This document shows positions 20,140 to 32,388 of a stretch of 64,000 bases of DNA, one piece after another. Every line of letters starts with the position of its first letter. Position 1 is the stretch's first letter. The position numbers and the translations under genes are program-made. The stretch is from Candidatus Fimadaptatus faecigallinarum (GTDB lineage Bacteria > Bacillota > Clostridia > Christensenellales > Aristaeellaceae). The notes beneath the pieces were generated by a model. It saw only the letters and a list, made by a program, of their open reading frames with translations. It was not told the DNA's origin and ran no database searches. The DNA lies in contig DVNK01000005.1 of the NCBI GenBank assembly GCA_018714445.1, forward strand, positions 62,001-126,000, read 5' to 3'.

Positions 20140-21231
20140 TCAGTCGCCCGCCAGCTGCGCCGCCAGCTTGCGCGATTGATCCTCCATAATCAGCGCGTCT
20201 ATTATCTCATCCAGATCGCCGTTCATTATCTCATCGATGCGGTACAGCGTGAGATTTATGCGATGGTCGGTCACGCGGCCCTGCGGGAAGTTGTACGTGC
20301 GTATCCGCTCGGAACGGTCGCCCGTGCCCACCTGAGAGCGCCGCCGGTCGGAATACTGCGCGTCGCGCTGTTCGCGCAGCGACTCATACAGCCGCGACCT
20401 GAGCACGCGCATCGCCTTTTCACGGTTCTGTATCTGCGAACGCTCGTCCTGCGACGTGACGACCAGTCCGGTCGGCAGATGCGTTATGCGCACCGCAGAG
20501 TCGGTCCGGTTTACGTGCTGACCGCCCGCGCCCGATGCGCGGTACGTGTCTATGCGCAGATCGTTGGGATTTATCTCCAGATCGACTTCCTCGACCTCGG
20601 GCAGCACCGCCACCGTCGCGGTCGAGGTATGTATGCGCCCCGCCGACTCGGTGACCGGCACCCGCTGTACTCGATGAACGCCGCTCTCGTACTTGAGCCG
20701 TGCAAACGCGCCCTGACCCTGTATCAGCAGCACGGCCTCCTTGATTCCGCCCAGCTCGGTCTCGCCATCCTGCGTCAGTTCGGCCTTCCAGCCGCGCCGG
20801 TCGGCGTAGTGCTGGTACATGCGCACCAGCTCGTAGCCGAACAACCCCGCCTCGTCGCCGCCCGCGCCCGCGCGCACCTCCAGCACCACATTTCTGAAGT
20901 CGTCCGGATCGCGCGGCAGCAGCAAAAGCTTGAGCGCATGTTCGCACTCCTCCAACCGCTTCTCCAGCTCGGCCACCTCATCGCGCGCCATGTCGGCCAT
21001 GTCCGGGTCGGCCGTCAACTCGCGCGCCGACTCCAGCTCGCTCAACAGTCTGCGATACTCGCCCGTGCGCTCGTGCACCGGCTCCAGTTCGCTGTGCTCG
21101 CGCATCAGCTTGCGCCAGTTGGCCATGTCGGCTATCACGTCGGGCTGGGATATCTGTATGCTCAATTCCTCATATCGGCTGTCCAGCCGCTCGGCCTGCG
21201 CAAACCAGGCCGGCATATCGGTATTTGCCAT
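20140..21231 (-). CDS. prfA: Peptide chain release factor 1
   Basis: 363 residues from ATG preceded by AAGGAGCGAT. RF1 reads UAA and UAG. The stop-codon recognition motif PxT is in [20 protein letters not shown]. The universal GGQ, which positions water for peptidyl-tRNA hydrolysis, is in [19 protein letters not shown]. The N-terminal helical domain (residues 1-100) and the C-terminal [20 protein letters not shown] are intact. prmC, which methylates the GGQ glutamine, is encoded just upstream. The additional upstream in-frame codons lack a ribosome site. Confidence 0.97.
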   Translation of the reverse strand: MANTDMPAWFAQAERLDSRYEELSIQISQPDVIADMANWRKLMREHSELEPVHERTGEYRRLLSELESARELTADPDMADMARDEVAELEKRLEECEHALKLLLLPRDPDDFRNVVLEVRAGAGGDEAGLFGYELVRMYQHYADRRGWKAELTQDGETELGGIKEAVLLIQGQGAFARLKYESGVHRVQRVPVTESAGRIHTSTATVAVLPEVEEVDLEINPNDLRIDTYRASGAGGQHVNRTDSAVRITHLPTGLVVTSQDERSQIQNREKAMRVLRSRLYESLREQRDAQYSDRRRSQVGTGDRSERIRTYNFPQGRVTDHRINLTLYRIDEIMNGDLDEIIDALIMEDQSRKLAAQLAGD

Positions 21232-21277
21232 ATCGCTCCTTTCCGGCGCGCTGCGTGCGCCGATATCGCTCGCCGCA

Positions 21278-22108
21278 TCAGCCCGCGCGCCGCGCATACA
21301 CTATGCGCTCAACGCCGTTGATGTCGCGGCATATGCCCTTATCCTCAAACTCCGGCCCCAACAGCGCGCACACATCGCCGGCCTGCCCCGCGCCCACCTC
21401 CAGCGCGATATGCCCTCCGGGCTTTAGCATCGTTGCCGCGCCCTGCGCCAGCCGCCGGTACACGTCCAGACCGTCATCGCCGCCGAACAGCGCCAGCGCC
21501 GGTTCGCGCCTGACCTCGCGCTGCAGCTGCGCCATATCGCATGCGCTCAGATACGGCGGATTGCTGACTATCATGTCGAACGCGCGGCCGCTGACCGGCG
21601 CGTACAGGTCGCCCAGGCACAGCTCCACCTGTGCGCCCAGCGCCTGTGCGTTTTCGCGCGCCAATTCCAGCGCCTCGGACGATATGTCCACGCCTACGAC
21701 GCGCGCGTCTGTGCGCTCAAGCGCAATCGTTACGGCCAGCACGCCCGTGCCCGTGCCCACGTCCAGCACATCGGGCCGCGCCACGCCCCTTATAAGTTCC
21801 AGCGCCTTCAGGCACAGTTCCTCGGTTTCGGGGCGCGGTATCAGCGCGCGCGCATCGGTGTGAAAGCTCCGCCCACAAAACGGCTGATCGCCCAAAATAT
21901 ACTGCAATGGCTCGCCGGCCGCGCGGCGCTCCACCATGGCCCAATACCGTGCCTGTCCCGCCTCATCGGGCGGCGCGCTGAACCGCAGCCAGCTCGAATT
22001 GCAGCCCAGGCATCCGCACAGCAACCAGCGCGCATCGGCCCCGGCATCCAGATCGCCTGAGCGCTCCAGCCGCGCCGCCGCCGCGCGCAGCAGCTCGTCA
22101 ACAGTCAC
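21278..22108 (-). CDS. prmC: Release factor glutamine methyltransferase
   Basis: 276 residues. PrmC methylates the glutamine of the GGQ motif in RF1 and RF2. The helical N-terminal domain is residues 1-85. SAM motif I is [16 protein letters not shown], and the catalytic/substrate motif NPPY is in [21 protein letters not shown] just before motif I is the PrmC signature. I choose a GTG start ([11 protein letters not shown]) because GGGGGTGAACGC precedes it at good spacing; an ATG 13 codons upstream is less well supported. It lies 46 bp before prfA and 75 bp after the DUF1385 gene, in the order typical of Clostridia. Confidence 0.94.
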   Translation of the reverse strand: MTVDELLRAAAARLERSGDLDAGADARWLLCGCLGCNSSWLRFSAPPDEAGQARYWAMVERRAAGEPLQYILGDQPFCGRSFHTDARALIPRPETEELCLKALELIRGVARPDVLDVGTGTGVLAVTIALERTDARVVGVDISSEALELARENAQALGAQVELCLGDLYAPVSGRAFDMIVSNPPYLSACDMAQLQREVRREPALALFGGDDGLDVYRRLAQGAATMLKPGGHIALEVGAGQAGDVCALLGPEFEDKGICRDINGVERIVYARRAG

Positions 22109-22183
22109 GCGTTCACCCCCATCGCCCGCGTAAAAATTGGGCGGCATGGCGTTTTGCGCATGTCGCCCGAGATATCGCCTGAT

Positions 22184-23242
22184 TCAGCCGCGCGCGGCAC
22201 CGGGCTCATCGCCGGGCTTGAGCGCGCCGGACTTGTCCCGCTCGCTGTTGAGCACGTACTGTTCCTTGATGCAGTCCTCAGTGTTGAGCGCGCACTTGAG
22301 CGCCTCTATCGCCACCTGGCACATGTCGTCGTCAGGCTGTGCAGTCGTCAGCTTTTGCAGCATCATGCCGGGCCACTTGAGCGCGCGCACTATCGCGCTG
22401 TCGCCGGCGTGCGCCAGGCCCCTGAGCACCTCGTACGACACTCCCGCAACCAGCGGCAGCAGCAGCAGCCGCGATGCCACGCGCATCAGCGGGCCGCCGT
22501 CGTTCGAGCCCAGGAAGATGTACACGATTATACTTACCAAGAACACTATGACTATGAAGCTCGTGCCGCAGCGCGGATGCAGCCGTGAATGCTTCTGCAC
22601 ATTTTCGACGGTCAACGGCTCGCCGCTCTCAAAGCAGTGCACGCTCTTGTGTTCGGCGCCATGGTACATGAACGTGCGGCGTATCTCCTTGACGTTGCGC
22701 ACCAGCAGTATATACCCTATAAACATCGCTATGCGGATAACGCCGCCTATAAGATTCAAAAGCAGCTTTTGCCCGTTCGAGAGCAGCACCTCGGCCGAAC
22801 CGCCGGTCATGACATGCTTTATCCACGACTCGACCAGCGTCGGCAGCACAAAGAACAACCCTATCGACAGCGCCAGCGCCAACACCACTGCCACGCCCAT
22901 CATCACGTCCTCGGCGCGCTTGCCGAACTTGCTGGCCAGCTTCTTTTCGAACTCGCTGGGCTCCTCGGCCTCCATGCCGGCCATCTCAGCCGACTCGGTC
23001 AGCGTCTGTATGCCCAGCACCATCATCATTATGAAATTGACCACGCCGCGTATGATCGGCCAACCCAGCACCTTATACTTCTTGGCGAGCTGGCGATTGG
23101 GCTTTACGCGCGCGACTATGCGACCGTTCTCCTGGCGTACCGCCACCGCAGTGCGCTCGGGTGAACGCATCATCACGCCCTCCATTACCGCCTGGCCACC
23201 CACGTCGAACTTTGCGCAGGACGATTGCTCTTTTTTTGCCAT
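22184..23242 (-). CDS. DUF1385 family membrane protein (YqhQ-like)
   Basis: 352 residues with four or five membrane segments, around residues 60-80, 115-140, 160-185, 215-240 and 255-275. Signatures of the family: VGGQAVMEGVMMRSP at the N-terminus, FMYHGAEHKSVHCFE in the middle, and HPRCGTSFIVIVF. Function is unknown. In Bacillota it is consistently found between rpmE and prmC-prfA, as here. The C-terminal 45 residues (DDMCQVAIEALKCALN onward) are cytoplasmic and variable. It is separated from rpmE by a terminator, so it probably heads its own transcript with prmC, prfA and the HAD gene. Confidence 0.92.
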   Translation of the reverse strand: MAKKEQSSCAKFDVGGQAVMEGVMMRSPERTAVAVRQENGRIVARVKPNRQLAKKYKVLGWPIIRGVVNFIMMMVLGIQTLTESAEMAGMEAEEPSEFEKKLASKFGKRAEDVMMGVAVVLALALSIGLFFVLPTLVESWIKHVMTGGSAEVLLSNGQKLLLNLIGGVIRIAMFIGYILLVRNVKEIRRTFMYHGAEHKSVHCFESGEPLTVENVQKHSRLHPRCGTSFIVIVFLVSIIVYIFLGSNDGGPLMRVASRLLLLPLVAGVSYEVLRGLAHAGDSAIVRALKWPGMMLQKLTTAQPDDDMCQVAIEALKCALNTEDCIKEQYVLNSERDKSGALKPGDEPGAARG

Positions 23243-23431
23243 AACACTACCTCCCGGGGCCGCATGTCTAACAGCCGCGCCCCCGCGCTTATATTATAAC
23301 CGTAAATTGTGACAGAAAACCGGCCGCCACCGCGTAGCGCGTTATGTTGTGATGAACTATGACGGTCGTATCACATATATCGACGTCCTGCGCAGCCGCG
23401 ACGTTCCATTCGATGCAGCGTCGCATAAAAG

Positions 23432-23460
23432 AAAAACAGACCGGGGCACCCCCGATCTGT
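23432..23460 (-). terminator. rpmE terminator
   Basis: On the minus strand: ACAGATCGGGG, short loop, CCCCGGTCTGT followed by TTTTTC. It lies 77 bp beyond the rpmE stop and upstream of the DUF1385 gene; a strong intrinsic terminator. Confidence 0.85.
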
Positions 23461-23536
23461 ATTTCGTCCAATTGATGCCCGCTGAAGGGGCCCTGCTCGC
23501 AGCCTTGGGGGCAGCCGTCAACAGCCGCTCGCCAAC

Positions 23537-23734
23537 TTACATGCCGTAGCGCTTCTTGAAGCGATCGACACGTCCGCCGGTGTCCACCAGCTTCTGCTTG
23601 CCGGTGAAGAACGGATGGCACTTGGAGCAGATATCGACGCGCAGCTCCTTCTTGGTCGAGCCGGTTTCAAACGTCTCGCCGCACACGCAGCGGACTATCG
23701 CCTTGCCATACTTGGGATGTATGCCCTCTTTCAC
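23537..23734 (-). CDS. rpmE: 50S ribosomal protein L31, zinc-binding form
   Basis: 65 residues starting at GTG after GAGGTGAGATCC, reading (M)[15 protein letters not shown]. The Cys set CVCGE...[12 protein letters not shown] is the zinc-binding (C+) type. The C-terminus [20 protein letters not shown] is typical L31. A longer frame to 23797 crosses the promoter region and is not used. It has its own consensus promoter and a leader with a perfect palindrome, and ends at an intrinsic terminator. It lies immediately downstream of rho on the same strand. Confidence 0.96.
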   Translation of the reverse strand: MKEGIHPKYGKAIVRCVCGETFETGSTKKELRVDICSKCHPFFTGKQKLVDTGGRVDRFKKRYGM

Positions 23735-23753
23735 GGATCTCACCTCACATTTA

Positions 23754-23771
23754 ATACGCCCAAGGGCGTAT
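23754..23771 (-). promoter_or_regulatory. Perfect palindrome in the rpmE leader
   Basis: ATACGCCC-AA-GGGCGTAT, 8-bp arms, between the rpmE promoter and its ribosome site. It could be an RNA hairpin in the 5' leader (possible L31 autoregulation) or a protein operator. It does not match the Zur box known to me. Confidence 0.55.
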
Positions 23772-23796
23772 AGCCTATTTAAACACTGCAAGAGCA

Positions 23797-23825
23797 ATTA
23801 TATCACAGCTTGGCTGCGTTTGCAA
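23797..23825 (-). promoter_or_regulatory. rpmE promoter
   Basis: Minus strand TTGCAA (23825-23820), 17-bp spacer, TATAAT (23802-23797), preceded by TGTGA. It lies about 35 bp past the rho stop. Confidence 0.85.
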
Positions 23826-23859
23826 TGTCAAATCCCGATTTTTACAATTGATTTGCGCG

Positions 23860-27009
<3,150 letters not shown>

Positions 27010-27214
27010 AAATGCTCCTTCCGGTTTCCGAATATGCTCTGGCACGCAACTTACGCACACAGCTGCTCACGGAAAAGAAATGTCGTAAGCTCAATAAACT
27101 GATCTATGTTTAAATGGATGAGAGAGTCGCCCTGATATATATGATATTCACGACAACACTGAATTATGCAATTGGTGAAATTCTTCGCGTCGCATTTTGC
27201 GCGCAGCCCCGCGT

Positions 27215-28285
27215 TCAAAGCGGCTTGACTGCTATCGCCAGATCACGCTTTACTGCCTGTTCTACCCAATGCTCCATGCCGTCATACGCGCCGCCCTGGC
27301 ACACCTCAAGCCCGCACGCGCGCATCTGTTCGCGCAGCGCGTCGCGTTTCAGCGTATACGAATTGAACGACAGCGCCAGCACTCCGCCCGGCGCAAGCAA
27401 TCGCGCCCACACCGGCACTGCCTCGGCGGTAAACTGCTCTATTGTGACCGCCTTAACCCGCTCATGAGCGCCTGCACGCCCTGCCGCGCCCGGCTTGAAC
27501 GCAGTGCGGCTGTCGCCCGAATGCGTGGCATGCTGCACTCCGTAGGGCAGATCGCCCGCTATTATGTGGAACTTGCGCCGCGCAAGCAGCTTGTCCAACA
27601 GCAGCGTATCACACTGTACCAGACTCAGCGAACGCACGTCATGCGCCTTGTACTCCTCGGGCGTGCGTGCGGTCGAGATCTGCCACAGCGGTCTGGGCGC
27701 ACCGTCCACAGTCAGTGAGCGCGCGTCTATCGCATGCTTTAGATGATGATACGTCATGTAGCGTTTGAGGAATGTCTTGAGCTCGTCCAGCGCTTTTGCG
27801 TCCACGTCGACGCCGAACGCGTTGTCGCCGGCGTTGAGCGCCTCCAGCAGCGTCGTGCCCCGGCCGCACACCGGATCCAGCACATCCAGCGGCGCATCTT
27901 CCTGCGCCCACCTGCCGCTGAGCCGCGCCACATTAAGCAGAAACCGCGTAAACGTCTCGCTAGTCTTGCCCTTATACTTGAGTATGCCCGAAAGATCCTG
28001 CCCCAGATACGCCTCTGCACGGCCCGCCACCGGGTACAGCGCGCCGTCGTCTCCCTCGCGGCACGCCATATACAGCCCCGACATGCGCCCAAGCAACCGA
28101 TTGAGCAGCTCGTCATGCACCGGCGCATCCACGCACAGCGCTACATTCCCCACATATGACCGCGTCTGCACCTGAGCCTGCACGCCCGCAGCGCGCAGTG
28201 TCAACTCAAGTTCAGCACGCGTAAGTTGCTCCAGCGACGCCTGATATCTGCTATTCTGATGGGTCATCAAAAAAACAATAAGCAA
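27215..28285 (-). CDS. TRM11/TrmG10-like RNA or DNA (guanine-N2) methyltransferase
   Basis: 356 residues. The N-terminal 120 residues (LEQLTRAELELTLRAAGVQ onward) look like a THUMP-like substrate-binding region. The Rossmann domain has motif I VLDPVCGRGTTLLEAL and motif IV GDLPYGVQ; the (D/N)LPYG form is typical of N2-guanine methyltransferases of the TRM11/TrmG10 group. It ends with the strand LAPGGVLALSFNSY and a final helix. The target RNA is not identifiable from sequence. A start at TTG 28285 is preceded by AAAGGTGAG at good spacing; an ATG six codons later lacks a ribosome site. Monocistronic, upstream of rho on the same strand. Confidence 0.75.
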   Translation of the reverse strand: MLIVFLMTHQNSRYQASLEQLTRAELELTLRAAGVQAQVQTRSYVGNVALCVDAPVHDELLNRLLGRMSGLYMACREGDDGALYPVAGRAEAYLGQDLSGILKYKGKTSETFTRFLLNVARLSGRWAQEDAPLDVLDPVCGRGTTLLEALNAGDNAFGVDVDAKALDELKTFLKRYMTYHHLKHAIDARSLTVDGAPRPLWQISTARTPEEYKAHDVRSLSLVQCDTLLLDKLLARRKFHIIAGDLPYGVQHATHSGDSRTAFKPGAAGRAGAHERVKAVTIEQFTAEAVPVWARLLAPGGVLALSFNSYTLKRDALREQMRACGLEVCQGGAYDGMEHWVEQAVKRDLAIAVKPL

Positions 28286-28543
28286 TATTCTCTCTCACCT
28301 TTGTAAGTATACGACATTAGTTTACCAACTTTCGCCGGTCAATTCAAGCGAATCCCTTAAATTTCCCTTTAATTAACCTGTAAATGCACAAGTGTCACGC
28401 TTTTGCCACTGGATTTGTCACGCTGGAGTGCGTGCACGTGCATTTTCAACGGTGTTCGGTACGGCGACAGCGTCGTGAAACGCTCTGATAGACGTTTAAT
28501 TCAACCAAGTTGTTCAACTTTGCCATCGGCGTTAAATGCAGCC

Positions 28544-28572
28544 GCGGCGCGACGATTTATCCGCCGCGCCGC
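28544..28572 (-). terminator. GC hairpin after the repeat-protein gene
   Basis: GCGGCGCG / CGCGCCGC arms separated by about 13 bp, eight bases beyond the stop at 28580. No T-run follows on the minus strand, so termination efficiency is doubtful. The remainder of 28286-28543 shows no gene. Confidence 0.4.
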
Positions 28573-28579
28573 CAAGCGC

Positions 28580-31006
28580 TCAGTCAAACAGCATATTGCC
28601 GGTAAACGCATCCTGGCGCGCAACCCAGAAACCGCCGCCATCGCCTTCGCGCCATACGTAGCCCTCCAGTCCCGCCGGAGGTTGCGGCGCATATCGGCCC
28701 GGTATCAGATACGCGACCTCGGACGGCCGCCCATCCTCGCACTTTACGCCAACCGCACAGCTGCCGCCGCCGGCCAGCGGTGCGCGCACAAACACAAACC
28801 CCGGCAGCTCAAGCGGATATACGCGCCGCGTATTGGCAAACAGCCGCTTGAGTTCGGCACAGTTGTCAGGCCACGCCCGATCCTGCGCGCAAATGCCTTC
28901 CAGCAGCCAGGCCTCTACATCGCTTGTCGCATCCGGTTCAATCGCGCATTGCACCGGAGCAGCCTGCGTAGCGCCGGTCTGCACAGTTTCATTGGCAGCC
29001 GTTTCAGACTGTGCAGGTTCGGTTTGCGCCGTTGCCGTCTCCGTCGAATTGAGCTGAACCGGTTGAGCCTGCGTCGCGTTTGATTGCGTCGTTTCGACCT
29101 GCGCCGGCGCAGTCCGGGCTTGAGCCGAAGCCGTATCGGTTTGAGCAGTCGCCGCCTGTCCGTCAGTCGCATCGCATGCGGCGCCGGATATTCGCGCCAT
29201 CATGCTGCGCACCGTGCGCTCGATCAACTGCTCCAGCTGTGCGTCGCTCAAGTCAGTGTCCTTATCGCCGGTTATGGACGCGCCCAACACGCGCAACCTG
29301 TGCGAGCGTTCGGCATTCGTCGCCGTGCCGGCGTCCGATTGCCCGGCTTGTTCGGCGGCCTTTTCCTCGGCAATCGGTATGTAGCGCGCGCCATGCTCCC
29401 ATCCAGGCACATCAAACGGATAGTCCGGACTGCGCTCAGCATCAGCGGTCGAACCGGTTGACGTGGTGGCAGATGCCGTTCCAGGTGCGGCTGCCGAGCC
29501 GATCGTATCGGCCGATTGCACAGTCGCGCCATTGGCGGCATTGCCGCTCGCTGTGCCCGCACCTGTATAGCCGGTCTGAGTACTCTGCGTGGTCGTTGCG
29601 CCTTGCGTGGTTGTTGCGCCTTGTGCGGTCGTTGCGCCTTGTGCTGTTGTTGCGCCTTGCGCGATTGTCGCGCCTTGCGCGGTTGTCGCACCTTGTGCGG
29701 TTGTCGCGCCTTGCGCGGTTGTCGCGCCTTGCGTGGTTGTCGCACCTTGTGCGGTTGTTGCGCCTTTCGCGGTAGTTGCGCCTTGCGCGGTAGTTGCGCC
29801 TTGTGTGGTTGTCGCGCCTTGCGCTGTTGTCGCGCCTTGCGCGGCCGTTGTGCCTTGCGCTGTAGTCGCACCTTGTGCTGTAGTCGTACCTTGCGTGGTC
29901 GTTGTGCCTTGCATGGTCGTTGCACCTTGCATAGTAGTTGCGTCTTGCGTGGTCGTTGCACCCTGCGTGGTCGTTGCACCTTGCGTGGTCGTTGCGCCTT
30001 GCGTGGTCGTTGCACCTTGCGTGGTCGTCATGCCTTGCGCTGCCGTCGCCGTCTGTTCAGCCGTCGCAGCCGAACCAGCGGTACCGGTAGGCTCTGTCGC
30101 AGATATCTCTGTGCACAGGCGCAATCCCTGACATGGGTCGGTACACTCGGAACCGGATTGCGCTTGGGCGCCATTTGCGCCAGTCGTCGTGGCCTGGGTT
30201 TGCCCGCCAGCCGAATTTGCCGAGGCAACTTCGTTCTGCGTTGCCGGCATTTCCCCCATGGGCGACGCATTTTGAGTTGACGCAGTTCCGGACGGTGCCG
30301 CCGAGCCGGCCACGCCGGTTGATACCGACGGCTCGACCTGACTCGCCGCGCCTGCTGGAGCAGTCGTCCCCGCCTGACCTGACGCGCCAGCTGTATTGCC
30401 GGTTGCCGCCTGGCCTGTGGATTTGGCCGTTTCCATCGGGATTGACGCGCCGGTCGAACCAACCGTTCCCGTCGCATCCGTCGCGCCGCCCGATCCAGTC
30501 CTGGCAGCATCGGTTACCTGCGCTGTGCCGGTCGTATCGGCGGTTCCGGTTGCATTGGTCGATCCGGTAGACTGCGCGGTTCCGCCGGCAGCAGATTCGG
30601 CAAGCAGTTCATGCACCACGCGCTCAACTTCGTCCCAATCGACCACGCCGCTCCGATCCTGCTTGCCAGCCAGCAGCAGCCGCGCATCTGGGCCGTCCAC
30701 CGCGACGCCTACCAAAGCATAGTTTTCCAGCGCCAGCGAGTTTATCGAGCGCGGATCCAGTTCCCAATAGAACCCGGCCTGCCCCAGCGCATCAGTGCGT
30801 ATCTCGCCGCCCAGCGCGACCTGCCAGCGCCCGTTGCGCCGCCCCACCAGCACCGCCAGCAGCCTGCCGCCATAGCCGCGCTGTGCGCGTATGTTATATG
30901 TAATGCTGCCGCGCATCAGGTGCGCCTCGAGCCGGCAAAAGCCGCTGATGCCCTCTTCCAGCGGGCGCAGCAGTATCATTTCGCGTCTGTACTCGCTCTT
31001 GACCAT
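28580..31006 (-). CDS. Two-domain clostridial protein split by Thr-rich hexapeptide repeats
   Basis: 808 residues, start ATG ten bases after GGAGG. Residues 1-120 form a beta-rich domain (SEYRREMILLRPLEEGISGF, RLEAHLMRGSITYNIRAQ, LENYALVGVAVDGPDARLLL). The last 100 residues form another (LFANTRRVYPLELPGFVFVR, VAYLIPGRYAPQPPAGLEGY, GFWVARQDAFTGNMLFD). This pairing resembles an uncharacterised family in spore-forming Clostridia; I think the C-terminus is DUF6128, from memory. Between them lie Gly/Ala/Thr/Ser-rich sequence and about 25 hexapeptides of type TTTQGA at residues 325-475. There is no signal peptide or membrane helix. Role unknown; repeats of this kind suggest a structural or surface layer role, possibly on the spore, but this is speculation. 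Confidence 0.75.
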   Translation of the reverse strand: MVKSEYRREMILLRPLEEGISGFCRLEAHLMRGSITYNIRAQRGYGGRLLAVLVGRRNGRWQVALGGEIRTDALGQAGFYWELDPRSINSLALENYALVGVAVDGPDARLLLAGKQDRSGVVDWDEVERVVHELLAESAAGGTAQSTGSTNATGTADTTGTAQVTDAARTGSGGATDATGTVGSTGASIPMETAKSTGQAATGNTAGASGQAGTTAPAGAASQVEPSVSTGVAGSAAPSGTASTQNASPMGEMPATQNEVASANSAGGQTQATTTGANGAQAQSGSECTDPCQGLRLCTEISATEPTGTAGSAATAEQTATAAQGMTTTQGATTTQGATTTQGATTTQGATTTQDATTMQGATTMQGTTTTQGTTTAQGATTAQGTTAAQGATTAQGATTTQGATTAQGATTAKGATTAQGATTTQGATTAQGATTAQGATTAQGATIAQGATTAQGATTAQGATTTQGATTTQSTQTGYTGAGTASGNAANGATVQSADTIGSAAAPGTASATTSTGSTADAERSPDYPFDVPGWEHGARYIPIAEEKAAEQAGQSDAGTATNAERSHRLRVLGASITGDKDTDLSDAQLEQLIERTVRSMMARISGAACDATDGQAATAQTDTASAQARTAPAQVETTQSNATQAQPVQLNSTETATAQTEPAQSETAANETVQTGATQAAPVQCAIEPDATSDVEAWLLEGICAQDRAWPDNCAELKRLFANTRRVYPLELPGFVFVRAPLAGGGSCAVGVKCEDGRPSEVAYLIPGRYAPQPPAGLEGYVWREGDGGGFWVARQDAFTGNMLFD
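29580..30031. repeat. 18-bp tandem repeat coding TTTQGA-like hexapeptides
   Basis: About 25 in-frame copies of an 18-bp unit, coding (A/T)TT(T/A)QG with occasional Met, Lys or Asp substitutions. The plus strand reads as repeated GTTGTCGCGCCTTGCGCG-type units. Length is always a multiple of three, so copy-number change keeps the frame. Confidence 0.92.
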
Positions 31007-31636
31007 CCAAGCATCGCCTCCTGCCTTGAGACAGTGTATGCGCGGGTACAAAGGCGTATGACGCGGACGCGCGCAGCTTCAGTTGATGCACGCACCCGTG
31101 CGTTTAGCCCGCATCCTCAGCGGCAAGGGCGCGTCGCGCTGCATAATGCGCAGTGTTGGGCGATGCCGTCGCGACTGCGGCTGGAGCACAGCCACGGCGC
31201 ATCCTTGCTGCTATAGGCGTCGCGCCCAGCAGCATGATCGAAATAGCCATCGCTATTCACACAGCGCCATGCCGCAACAATCGCCGCAATTGGAAGCGCG
31301 GCTATGACCGATGCCTCATCGATAGCGGAGCACCTCGCCTACTCACCAAATAGCGCAATAAACCTAATTCCGGTTGCATTTGCGACGCAATGCCGCGCAA
31401 TTTCATATGCTGACTTGTACTATGCAGTCAATGTATATACAAACTGTACACGGCGCCCGTCAGTGGTCAGACGACGCGTCAAACGCCGCCCCAACCACGG
31501 CTACGCATTGGCAACTCGCCCGGCCGACCTCTTGCTCAAACAGCAAGGGCGCAGGATGCATCCGCCGACACATCCTGCGCCCGGTACTTTAAAGCGTCGC
31601 TGTATTATAACCTGCCCGTAGTCTGGTTCTTGCGCA
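31007..31636. other. Intergenic region with a strong hairpin
   Basis: 630 bp without a convincing gene. It holds a perfect 12-bp stem, GGGCGCAGGATG (31547-31558) against CATCCTGCGCCC (31571-31582), which probably ends the acetyltransferase transcript coming from the right. The AT-richer part at 31380-31450 may carry a promoter for the repeat protein, but I could not fix one. Confidence 0.5.
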
Positions 31637-32239
31637 CTATGCCCGTTCGCCAGAAGCATGCGCGGCCTCATATTCGGCCCGGGTCAGCCGCCAGTGGTAT
31701 TCGTATTCGCCCTTTGTGGACTGTGGCACGCGCACGGCGTTGACCAGCGCAAATCCGCACTTCTCCCACACCCGCCTTGAACGGATGTTGTAATCGTCGC
31801 ACAGACAGTGCAGCACGTCCACCTTCTCAACTCCAAACGCAAAGTCCACCAGCATGCCCACCAGCAGCGTGCCGACGCCCCTGCCCCACCATGCCTTTTC
31901 GCCTATCATCATGTCGATCCGGCGCACGTCGGCGTCCGCCGGATATATGGCTTTGACTTCAGGCAGATTCATGCGCTGCAGCGAGCAGTCGCCGATCAAT
32001 TCGCCATCCGCTTCGATGATGAAATACAGCGTCTCTTCCGCCGGCCGGCCGTATATCTGATGCACCGCTTCCGGCGGGTATGATTTCACATCATCCGAAT
32101 CCGCCCAGTATAGCACCTCGGGATCCGCATTCCATTTATAGAGATATGGCAGATGCGCATCCGTAAGCGGTCTCAGCGCGATACTGTGATCAGCGTTGCC
32201 ACCGAGCAGCGTTATGTCATGAGAGTGTATTATGTTCAT
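31637..32239 (-). CDS. GNAT family N-acetyltransferase, AAC(6')-like
   Basis: 200 residues. The core has IALRPLTDAHLPYLYKWNAD, then YFIIEADGELIGDCSLQRMN. The acetyl-CoA loop is MMIGEKAWWGRGVGTLLVGM, matching R/Q-x-x-G-x-G/A. The tail NIRSRRVWEKCGFALVNAVR is the usual GNAT end. The WNADPEVLYW segment and overall order resemble aminoglycoside 6'-N-acetyltransferases and RimJ-like enzymes, but the substrate is not determined. Start ATG lies eight bases after AAGGGTG; a GTG three codons upstream is too close to that site. It stands alone between two hairpins. Confidence 0.8.
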   Translation of the reverse strand: MNIIHSHDITLLGGNADHSIALRPLTDAHLPYLYKWNADPEVLYWADSDDVKSYPPEAVHQIYGRPAEETLYFIIEADGELIGDCSLQRMNLPEVKAIYPADADVRRIDMMIGEKAWWGRGVGTLLVGMLVDFAFGVEKVDVLHCLCDDYNIRSRRVWEKCGFALVNAVRVPQSTKGEYEYHWRLTRAEYEAAHASGERA

Positions 32240-32337
32240 TATAGGCACACCCTTCTCTGAGCAATTGGTTCATGTCGCGTGAAAGCTGCTTCGGTCTTTT
32301 GCTCACACCGACCGGCTTTGCATCGCTTTAAGCAATG

Positions 32338-32371
32338 TGCGCCGGCAAGGCTTCAAGCCCTTGCCGGCGCA
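32338..32371 (-). terminator. Terminator of the SpoIID-SH3b gene
   Basis: 13-bp stem TGCGCCGGCAAGG / CCTTGCCGGCGCA with an 8-base loop, 18 bp beyond the stop at 32389. There is no long T-run on the minus strand (CATTGCTTAA). Confidence 0.6.
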
Positions 32372-32388
32372 TGCACCGCCATTAGTAT

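Noticed and set aside
29516-30280. Cys/Arg-rich frames opposite the TTTQGA repeats
   Set aside because: Antisense shadows of the 18-bp repeat; two overlapping frames are open only because of the repeat.
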